A stretch of 9,848 nt of DNA from Paenibacillus sp. UBA6285 (GTDB lineage Bacteria; Bacillota; Bacilli; Paenibacillales; Paenibacillaceae), in NCBI GenBank assembly GCA_002438345.1, contig DJUJ01000003.1, positions 35,351 to 45,198 on the forward strand, read 5' to 3'. The position numbers and the translations under genes are program-made. Positions 1-5,087 of the stretch are shown in pieces; position 1 is the first letter of the stretch; each line of letters starts with the position of its first letter. The notes below the pieces were generated by a model that ran no database searches, was not told the origin of the DNA, and was given only the letters and a program-made list of their open reading frames with translations.

Positions 1-1
1 T

Positions 2-856
2 ATTTCAACAGTAGGCAGCAAAGTAATGGCAGGGTTATTTCAGAAGGAGAAATACAAACATTTAAAGGACAAAGATGGGATTACAATGGAAAAGGCATTT
101 TCGCTATGCGCACTAGATTACAATAGTATTGATCAGGCGAGTAGAGGGAATGAGGAATTAAAAGCGTTTTTCGAATTACATATCGAGCAAGGTCCCGTCT
201 TAATAAACAATAAGAAGAAGATTGGAATTGTGACTGGAATCGCTGCACCCGTGAGGCTTCATATTCAAATATCAGGGAAAGCATCCCACTCCGGAACGAC
301 ACCTATGAATATGAGAAAAGATGCTTTTCTGGGTGCCTCTGAAATAGCGCTAGCGCTTGAAAAAGCAGCCAAGCTTGAACAAGATTTTGGAACCGTTGCG
401 ACCCTCGGGGTGATAGATATCTTAAATGGCGCCATGAATGTGGTTCCTGGAGAGGTTGAAATAAAAATTGATATCAGATCTACTTCAGTGATATCCAGGC
501 AACGTGTGTTAGACCATTTGTATCAAACGATATCTTCAGTACAAGAGAGTAGACAACTTGAGATTGAGAGTACGGAAATCATTTCGGAGGAACCTGTCCT
601 ATTATCGGATGAGATCAGTCATGTTCTAGAATCAATTTGTGAAGAGAAGGGGATATCAAATCAACGGATGATCAGTGGGGCGGGACATGATGCCATGAAC
701 ATGAACAAACTATGTCCAGTTGGGCTTATCTTTGTTCCTTCCTTAGATGGACTTAGTCATCATCCCAATGAATATACGGATTTAGATGATATTATTATGG
801 GGATTGATATATTAGAAGAAGCTGTTCTTCGTTATGCGTTCGCAAGACAAACCTGA
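2..856 (+). CDS. M20-family Zn-dependent amidohydrolase (allantoate / N-carbamoyl-L-amino-acid hydrolase type), 5' end missing
   Basis: This gene is cut by the left window edge. The frame is open from base 2 and begins ISTVGSKVMAG, a stretch internal to AllC/HyuC-type enzymes, so the ATG at 26 is not the true start. About 284 C-terminal residues are visible. FELHIEQGPVL (about nt 173-205) carries a metal-ligand His. The dimerisation-domain signature GKASHSGTTPM follows at about nt 275-307. SGAGHDAMNM (about nt 674-703) and the distal ligand motif GLSHHPNEYT (about nt 749-778) complete the family pattern. These enzymes are cytosolic dinuclear-metal hydrolases that cleave allantoate, ureidoglycine, N-carbamoyl amino acids or related amides in purine or hydantoin nitrogen salvage. 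The substrate cannot be decided from this fragment. The N-terminal metal-binding residues lie outside the window. No gene partner is visible, and a long hairpin follows the stop by 2 nt. Confidence 0.9.
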   Translation: MSTVGSKVMAGLFQKEKYKHLKDKDGITMEKAFSLCALDYNSIDQASRGNEELKAFFELHIEQGPVLINNKKKIGIVTGIAAPVRLHIQISGKASHSGTTPMNMRKDAFLGASEIALALEKAAKLEQDFGTVATLGVIDILNGAMNVVPGEVEIKIDIRSTSVISRQRVLDHLYQTISSVQESRQLEIESTEIISEEPVLLSDEISHVLESICEEKGISNQRMISGAGHDAMNMNKLCPVGLIFVPSLDGLSHHPNEYTDLDDIIMGIDILEEAVLRYAFARQT

Positions 857-858
857 AA

Positions 859-910
859 CAGAACAGTCTTGTTCATTATGCTTCTTCACATACTGAACAA
901 GGCTGTTCTG
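859..910 (+). terminator. Long hairpin, probable terminator of the amidohydrolase gene
   Basis: The arms 859-875 and 894-910 pair over 17 bp with a single G-U wobble, enclosing an 18-nt loop. Within the loop, TATG (877-880) can pair with CATA (889-892), giving a small inner stem. The hairpin begins 2 nt after the stop codon. The downstream tract is only moderately T-rich (CATATCTATT), so Rho-independent termination is likely but not textbook. The apical part recurs in inverted orientation at 2764-2785. Confidence 0.6.
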
Positions 911-931
911 CATATCTATTATAGTGTTTTG

Positions 932-960
932 TTGACAACAACAAAGGAGTGTGTTAAATT
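932..960 (+). promoter_or_regulatory. Sigma-A-type promoter of the dioxygenase/flavin-reductase operon
   Basis: A perfect -35 TTGACA lies at 932-937. A -10 candidate follows as TTAAAT (954-959, 16-bp spacer) or TAAATT (955-960, 17-bp spacer); each matches TATAAT at 4 of 6 positions. Transcription would start near 967, inside the first operator-like dyad, and would give an untranslated leader of roughly 175 nt. A second, weaker -10-like TATATT at 1104-1109 has no good -35. Confidence 0.55.
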
Positions 961-978
961 TATCTTAAGTTAAAGATA
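961..978. promoter_or_regulatory. MhqR-like operator 1 (TATCT-N8-AGATA dyad)
   Basis: The sequence TATCTTAAGTTAAAGATA is an 18-bp dyad with one mismatched position between its 8-nt arms. It abuts the -10 element and covers the expected transcription start, where a bound repressor would block initiation. The outer arms and spacing match the Bacillus MhqR box as I remember it (TATCT...AGATA, 18 bp), and the downstream gene belongs to the MhqR regulon type. An extra half-site, TAAAGATA, lies at 986-993. The regulator itself is not encoded in the window. Confidence 0.55.
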
Positions 979-1055
979 ATCAATGTAAAGATAATTTTGG
1001 GAATAGTGTTCTGTGAAACATAGGATGAAATGTTGGAAAGAATTTTTTTTACTAA

Positions 1056-1073
1056 TATCTTAACATTAAGATA
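1056..1073. promoter_or_regulatory. MhqR-like operator 2 (TATCT-N8-AGATA dyad)
   Basis: The sequence TATCTTAACATTAAGATA has perfect 8-nt arms around a 2-nt centre and is the more symmetric of the two dyads. It lies 95 bp centre to centre from operator 1, about nine helical turns, and 70 bp upstream of the dioxygenase start. It could act as an auxiliary site for the first promoter (loop or roadblock) or control a second promoter near 1104. The role is inferred; the symmetry is read directly. Confidence 0.55.
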
Positions 1074-1143
1074 ATTTAATTAATCTTTCTTGATCTAGGG
1101 AATTATATTACAAAATCAAACTGAACTTTAGGAGTGTATAATA

Positions 1144-2121
1144 TTGAAAAATTTAAAAGGGATTCACCACGTAACAGCCATCACAAGCAGCGCAGAGAAA
1201 AACTACGAGTTCTTTACTTACGTATTGGGAATGCGTCTAGTGAAGAAGACCGTCAACCAAGACGATATTCAAACGTATCACTTGTTTTTTGCAGATGATA
1301 AGGGCAGTGCCGGAACAGATATGACGTTCTTTGACTTCCCTAACATTCCTAAAGGTGTACACGGAACCAATGAGATCGCCAAGACATCCTTCCGGGTACC
1401 AACAGATGCTGCATTAGACTACTGGGTAGATCGTTTTGATCGCCTTGGAGTGAAGCATACCGGAATTAAAGAGCAATTCGGCAAAAAGACTTTATCATTC
1501 GTAGATTTTGATGACCAACAATATCAACTTATCTCAGATGAATTGAACAAAGGTGTTTCATCAGGTACACCATGGCAAAAAGGACCGATTCCTTTAGAGT
1601 TTGCTATAACAGGTTTGGGACCGATCTTTGTGCGTATAGCTGATTTCAACTACTTTAAAGAAGTTTTGGAAAGAGTCATGTTGTTTAAAGAAATCGGTCA
1701 GGAAGATGCTTATCATTTATTTGAAGTCGGTGAGGGCGGAAATGGTGCACAAATTATTGTAGAGCATAACGAAGACTTATTGAATTCGCGTCAAGGTTTT
1801 GGTACTGTTCACCATGCGGCTTTCCGAGTAGAAGATCGGGCCATGCTAGATGAGTGGACAGAGCGTTTTGAAGGTTTTGGATTCCAAACCTCGGGTTATG
1901 TGGATCGTCACTTCTTCGAGTCGCTGTATACACGTGTTGCTCCACAAATATTGTTCGAGCTTGCAACAGATGGTCCTGGATTTATGGGGGATGAGAAATA
2001 TGAAACGGTTGGAGAAAAGCTTTCACTACCGCCATTTCTGGAACCTAAACGTGAGCAAATTGAGAAGTTAGTACGCCCTATTGATACCGTTAGAAGCACG
2101 ATCGATTTCGTGAAAGAGTGA
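1144..2121 (+). CDS. Ring-cleaving dioxygenase, glyoxalase/VOC fold (MhqA/MhqO type)
   Basis: A protein of 325 residues with two vicinal-oxygen-chelate modules: residues about 5-135 (GIHHVTAI, VLGMRLVKKTVNQDD, GTDMTFFDFP) and about 150-290 (TVHHAAFRV, ILFELATDGPGF). Likely Fe(II) ligands are His8/His9, His223/His224 and Glu272, the 2-His-1-carboxylate set of type I extradiol and hydroquinone dioxygenases such as PcpA. Length matches the Bacillus MhqA, MhqE and MhqO proteins (about 300-320 aa), which are cytosolic and induced by methylhydroquinone, catechol and other electrophiles. The start is TTG at 1144, set by AGGAG at 1130-1134 nine nt upstream; no in-frame ATG fits better. The flavin-reductase gene follows by 17 nt with its own RBS. 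The upstream TATCT-N8-AGATA dyads suggest repression by an MhqR-like MarR protein relieved by quinones. Family assignment is firm; substrate is unknown. Confidence 0.9.
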   Translation: MKNLKGIHHVTAITSSAEKNYEFFTYVLGMRLVKKTVNQDDIQTYHLFFADDKGSAGTDMTFFDFPNIPKGVHGTNEIAKTSFRVPTDAALDYWVDRFDRLGVKHTGIKEQFGKKTLSFVDFDDQQYQLISDELNKGVSSGTPWQKGPIPLEFAITGLGPIFVRIADFNYFKEVLERVMLFKEIGQEDAYHLFEVGEGGNGAQIIVEHNEDLLNSRQGFGTVHHAAFRVEDRAMLDEWTERFEGFGFQTSGYVDRHFFESLYTRVAPQILFELATDGPGFMGDEKYETVGEKLSLPPFLEPKREQIEKLVRPIDTVRSTIDFVKE

Positions 2122-2138
2122 AGAAGGAGCTGGGGAGA

Positions 2139-2744
2139 TTGATTTCGATTGATCCAAAACAAAATAGTGAGCGGGAAAATTATAAATTATTAATTGCTAC
2201 TGTAATTCCTAGGCCCATTGCTTTTGTCACCACACAATCTGAAGATGGTGTCTTGAATGGTGCTCCATTTAGCTATTTTAATATCGTCTCGTCTAATCCT
2301 CCGATGGTTTCACTGTCTATCCAAAGACCAGTGGGGCGTTTAAAAGATACAGCCCGTAATATTTATAACAATCATCAGTTTGTTGTGCATATTGTGGATG
2401 ATGAGAATGTCGGGAAGATCAATCAAACCGCTGCCTCATTGCCAAGAGCAGAAAGTGAAATAGAACTAGCAAATCTTACACGGGTCCAAAGTAAAAGTGT
2501 AGCTGTACCTGGCGTAGTGGAAGCGAAGGTTCGAATGGAATGTAAGCTCGTACAAGCGATTCCACTAGGGGGAGAAGAACCTGGGAGTGATTTATTCATC
2601 GGCGAAATTGTTCAGTTTCATATCGATGAATCGATCTATCAGGAGGGGCGGATTGACCCGAGAGGTTTGAACGCGGTGAGTCGCTTGGCGGGATCGAATT
2701 ACGCAACCATTGGTGAGATATTTTCAATAGAAAGACCGGAATAA
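2139..2744 (+). CDS. Flavin reductase-like FMN-binding split-barrel protein
   Basis: The protein has 201 residues from a TTG at 2139, chosen because AAGGAG (2124-2129) sits 9 nt upstream and because the product then begins (M)ISIDPKQNSERENYKLL, where this family normally starts. An alternative GTG at 2118 overlaps the previous stop by 4 nt and would add seven residues, but it has no SD and would place the SD inside the gene. Family hallmarks are VIPRPIAFVTT near the N-terminus, then NGAPFSYFNIVSSNPPMVSLS, followed by VVHIVDDENV, and SRLAGSNYATIGEIFSI at the C-terminus. Members bind FMN or FAD and reduce flavin or act as flavoredoxins in the cytosol. Coupling to the dioxygenase suggests a joint role in handling quinone or aromatic electrophiles, for example reducing a quinone before ring cleavage; this is inference. 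A hairpin follows the stop. Confidence 0.88.
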   Translation: MISIDPKQNSERENYKLLIATVIPRPIAFVTTQSEDGVLNGAPFSYFNIVSSNPPMVSLSIQRPVGRLKDTARNIYNNHQFVVHIVDDENVGKINQTAASLPRAESEIELANLTRVQSKSVAVPGVVEAKVRMECKLVQAIPLGGEEPGSDLFIGEIVQFHIDESIYQEGRIDPRGLNAVSRLAGSNYATIGEIFSIERPE

Positions 2745-2751
2745 ACCAATA

Positions 2752-2800
2752 CAGAATAGACCTGTTCAGTATGTGATGAAGCATACGTAGCAGGTCTATT
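2752..2800. terminator. Hairpin between convergent transcription units, probable bidirectional terminator
   Basis: The perfect 10-bp outer stem AATAGACCTG (2755-2764) / CAGGTCTATT (2791-2800) encloses an inner stem GTATG (2769-2773) / CATAC (2782-2786). It lies between the plus-strand flavin-reductase gene and the minus-strand germination genes that run toward it, so it can serve both. T-tracts are weak on both sides. Bases 2764-2785 match the reverse complement of 877-898 at 21 of 22 positions. Confidence 0.6.
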
Positions 2801-2841
2801 TGTGTATGAAAGCTATTGTAATTGTAGAGAAGGAACTGGCG

Positions 2842-3057
2842 CTAGATATAAATAAACTGTTTGATATAATCAATGAATGCAATGATCCATTGATTTGGCT
2901 TAAACGTATGCTCAAGGAAAATGCTGATCCACTGTGCCACGCCAAGCAATACAATGACTGTAAATAACATGATTTCTCTTTTACTCTTTCTCTGTTTAAC
3001 CATTAAGGCGATGCTTAAACTGAATCCTGCAAGAATGAGAAGAATAAACCAAATCAT
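2842..3057 (-). CDS. Small two-helix membrane protein, candidate germinant-receptor 'D' subunit
   Basis: This 71-residue protein has one hydrophobic helix at about residues 2-21 (MIWFILLILAGFSLSIALMV), a basic loop KQRKSKRE, and a second helix at about 29-48 (IMLFTVIVLLGVAQWISIFL), then a polar-aromatic tail. Its ATG overlaps the stop of the preceding frame as ATGA, and AAGGATGG lies just upstream, typical of translational coupling. Some GerA-type operons in Bacillus encode 'D' proteins of about 55-75 residues with two transmembrane helices that modulate receptor function; size, topology and position match. Those proteins diverge strongly in sequence, so the assignment rests on context. It is the last gene of the minus-strand unit; the shared hairpin at 2752-2800 follows. 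Confidence 0.6.
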   Translation of the reverse strand: MIWFILLILAGFSLSIALMVKQRKSKREIMLFTVIVLLGVAQWISIFLEHTFKPNQWIIAFIDYIKQFIYI

Positions 3058-3374
3058 GCTGATCCATCCTTTTGCATCCTTCTACTTTGTTTTATCCAGG
3101 ACAAGACAAGAAGTAGTGAGGGAAAGATCACAGCGTAAAGGAGCATATATTCTAAATAATACTGCCGATAAAAATAAATATTGTCCAGAACATTGTCAAA
3201 CACCAGAGCCAGCCCAGAAGTTAGTAATATAAGCGACAAGGACACAAATGTTCTATCATTCAATCGGAATAATTGGCATAATCCGAGAACCGCGCAATAA
3301 TAAGCAATGGTAATGAGCGTCCCTTCCGTTTTCGATTTGTTGTTTGATTCATTTGCGGATATGTCTTCATCCAA
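3054..3374 (-). pseudogene. Remnant of a GerAB-type germinant receptor B subunit (C-terminal part only)
   Basis: The open frame covers 106 codons with a TTG at 3374 and no convincing ribosome binding site, and it overlaps the 3' end of the GerA gene by 115 nt. From about codon 18 (near nt 3323) it reads as three hydrophobic segments: about 20-36 (LITIAYYCAVLGLCQLF), 42-62 and 75-93 (LLYAVIFPSLLLVLSWI), then a basic tail KQSRRMQKDGSA. This resembles the last helices of GerAB/spore-permease proteins, which end in a hydrophobic FP.LLL segment followed by a basic tail and are normally about 360 residues long. A deletion removing about the first 270 codons of gerAB would explain both the short frame and the overlap. 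Alternatives are a genuine small membrane protein translated by coupling, or a sequencing/assembly gap. The likeness to GerAB is judged by eye. Confidence 0.5.
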
Positions 3375-4813
3375 GGACGGGGAATTCTAATTAGAATATC
3401 TTTCCAGTCTGCCAGGAATATCGGTGCTACAGGAGAAAGGTAAGGGACTCCAAAGGATTTGATCGAGGCCAGATACACTACAATAAAGAGTACTCCGCAT
3501 AAGATACCGAATAAACCCATGAAACCTGCCAGCGCCATATAAAAATAGTGCAGTAGTCGTTGCGTAATTCCAAAGCTATAAAAGGGTACTACGAAATTGG
3601 AAATCGCTGTAATGGCTACTACGATTACCATAGATGCAGAAACAGATCCGGCTTCCACAGCAGCTTGCCCCAATACTAATGCACCAACGAAGGATATGGC
3701 TTGTCCGGCAATTCTGGGCATTCGAAGACTTGCTTCCCTCAGTACTTCAAAGGTGACCATCATGATGCTAGCTTCAATAAAAGCTGGGAAAGGAACCCCT
3801 TCACGCTGAGCAGAAATGCTAATCAGAAGTGGGGAGGGAAGTAGTTCCTGATGGTAGGAAACAACAGCTATATAAATTGCAGGAACAAATACGGATAGCA
3901 TAAAAGATAGGACCCGCAGCCACCTCAGAAGTGTAGCAAATCCGGGTCTTTGATAATAATCTTCCGACGAGATGAAATACTGAAAAAAAGTTACAGGACC
4001 AATTAACACATCCGGGGTTCCATCAACAATTAGGCCTATCCGTCCCTCAAGCAGGTGTGAGGCAAGAACATCTGGCCGTTCTGTTTTCAGTAGGGTAGGA
4101 AATAACGATAGATTCTTATCCTCAATCCATTCTTCTATATATGAGCTGTCCAGAACACAGTCTATTTGAATAGAACTGATACGTTTACGGAATTCATCCA
4201 CAACAGCTATAGAGGCAAGATCACCGAGATAGAGCAGACAGATTTTAGTTTCAGTTTCTGTACCAATAATGAATTCTTCGATCCGAAATTGAACAGTTTT
4301 GATTCGTTTGCGTAGAAGTGACAAATTGCTGGTGATATCTTCGGTAAAGCCTTCCTGTGGCCCTTGGATCGTCGATTCCATCAGCGGTTGGGATATGCTT
4401 CGGTGAGGCGTTTGGGAAGTATCTATTACTAGAATATGTATGTTTCCCGTGATGACTAGCAGACAGGAGCCCAGCAGTAGACTTTGGACGCATTTCTGGG
4501 AATCTGCAGTAACTGATACAGAACTAATCGGGATTCTGTCTTGTAATGTATTCAATAGATCGCCGGAGATGTTCCATTCTCCATGAAGTGCACCTTCAGA
4601 CAGATAACGAAGTAATTCATGTTCAATTTTGTTCTTGTCGACCAATGATTCGATAAAAATACAATATCCGTAATGGTTTGCTGATAAGGATAGCTTCCTA
4701 CATATCAGATCCGGCGGGTGATGTAGAAGCTCCATGATCTGGTTTACATACGTCTGCGGGTCTTTCCCATCATAGGCAGGGTAAACAATTTGATTATCAT
4801 TGTTTTTTTGCAT
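3260..4813 (-). CDS. Spore germination protein, GerA family (germinant receptor A subunit)
   Basis: The protein has 517 residues from an ATG at 4813. That start is preferred to the ATG at 4849 because AAGGAG (plus-strand CTCCTT, 4821-4826) lies 7 nt upstream, while 4849 has no good RBS. Residues about 1-285 form the hydrophilic N-terminal domain, including PQEGFTEDITSNLSLLRKRI (near 152-171) and TERPDVLASHLLEGR with IVDGTP (244-267). The rest is membrane-embedded, with FLSVFVPAIYIAVVSYH-like helix, AQREGVPFPAFIEA (335-348), VGALVLGQAAVEAG (376-389) and FGVPYLSPVAP (454-464), all GerA hallmarks. GerA-type A subunits sit in the spore inner membrane and oligomerise with B and C subunits to sense germinants. 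Length is normal. The last roughly 10-15 residues, after NQTTNRKRKG, are probably not original: they are read out of frame from the adjoining gerAB remnant. A complete B subunit and a C subunit are absent here. No convincing forespore sigma-G promoter was recognised upstream. Confidence 0.93.
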   Translation of the reverse strand: MQKNNDNQIVYPAYDGKDPQTYVNQIMELLHHPPDLICRKLSLSANHYGYCIFIESLVDKNKIEHELLRYLSEGALHGEWNISGDLLNTLQDRIPISSVSVTADSQKCVQSLLLGSCLLVITGNIHILVIDTSQTPHRSISQPLMESTIQGPQEGFTEDITSNLSLLRKRIKTVQFRIEEFIIGTETETKICLLYLGDLASIAVVDEFRKRISSIQIDCVLDSSYIEEWIEDKNLSLFPTLLKTERPDVLASHLLEGRIGLIVDGTPDVLIGPVTFFQYFISSEDYYQRPGFATLLRWLRVLSFMLSVFVPAIYIAVVSYHQELLPSPLLISISAQREGVPFPAFIEASIMMVTFEVLREASLRMPRIAGQAISFVGALVLGQAAVEAGSVSASMVIVVAITAISNFVVPFYSFGITQRLLHYFYMALAGFMGLFGILCGVLFIVVYLASIKSFGVPYLSPVAPIFLADWKDILIRIPRPWMKTYPQMNQTTNRKRKGRSLPLLIIARFSDYANYSD

Positions 4814-4963
4814 ACGTAGGCTCCTTATATTTACATTTCCTGTTTCCATTATTCCCGCTTGTACAACGAATATGTATTTTATATTAATTTAACTAATAAA
4901 AAACAAATATCATAAGAGGATGTTTTGCAACAATTTAGATTTATAGTAAAAATTATCGCAAGA

Positions 4964-4969
4964 TATAAT
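4964..4969 (+). promoter_or_regulatory. -10-like TATAAT in the divergent spacer
   Basis: A consensus TATAAT occurs between the divergent GerA and kinase genes, but the -35 region 17 bp upstream (TTATAG at 4941-4946) is poor. If used, the transcript would start near 4976 and run straight into the terminator at 4987-5017. Two further overlapping TATAAT hexamers, at 5021-5026 and 5026-5031, lie after the terminator; the second is 18 bp from a partial -35 TTGTTC (5002-5007). Which of these drives the kinase operon cannot be told by eye. Confidence 0.3.
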
Positions 4970-4985
4970 GGAATATGTGGAATTT

Positions 4986-4992
4986 TGTCGAA
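4986..4992 (+). promoter_or_regulatory. Possible Spo0A box (TGTCGAA)
   Basis: The heptamer TGTCGAA, preceded by TTT, matches the Bacillus 0A box core at all seven positions and lies between a germination gene and a sensor kinase gene. It overlaps the 5' arm of the terminator stem, so the hairpin alone could explain the sequence. Only one box is seen, and a single heptamer match is weak evidence. Confidence 0.25.
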
Positions 4993-5017
4993 CGGTGTTT
5001 ATTGTTCGGCCTTTTTT
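4987..5017 (+). terminator. Intrinsic terminator / possible attenuator upstream of the hybrid kinase
   Basis: The stem GTCGAAC (4987-4993) / GTTCGGC (5004-5010) has 7 bp including one U-G pair, a 10-nt loop, and is followed by C and six T residues (5012-5017). The T-tract is on the plus strand only. No plus-strand gene ends nearby: the GerA gene runs the other way and the preceding plus-strand stop is at 2744. The element therefore ends a leader or small RNA ahead of the kinase gene rather than an upstream mRNA. Confidence 0.6.
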
Positions 5018-5087
5018 ACATATAATATAATTAATAGGAAAACGATTTCGGAATTACAATATTTTACTTTTATGAGTGGGGAAATCT

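Noticed and set aside
1017..1050. Short hairpin AACAT/ATGTT followed by a run of eight T residues in the dioxygenase leader
   Set aside because: The 5-bp AT-rich stem is separated from the T-run by 8 nt, so it is not a credible intrinsic terminator or riboswitch expression platform.
2921..3232. 103-codon plus-strand frame opposite the small germination ORFs
   Set aside because: It is antisense to the GerAB-like remnant and the two-helix protein, which carry family-like sequence and coupled starts; no recognisable motif on the plus strand.
4850..4963. Search for a sigma-G promoter for the GerA gene on the minus strand
   Set aside because: CATATTC- and CATTATA-like -10 elements occur, but no matching -35 was found at the right spacing, so no promoter is called.
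4989..5008. CGAAC...GTTCG inverted repeat resembling a Bacillus LexA (SOS) box
   Set aside because: The half-sites are separated by 10 nt rather than the 4 nt of the LexA box, and the following T-tract explains the repeat as a terminator stem.
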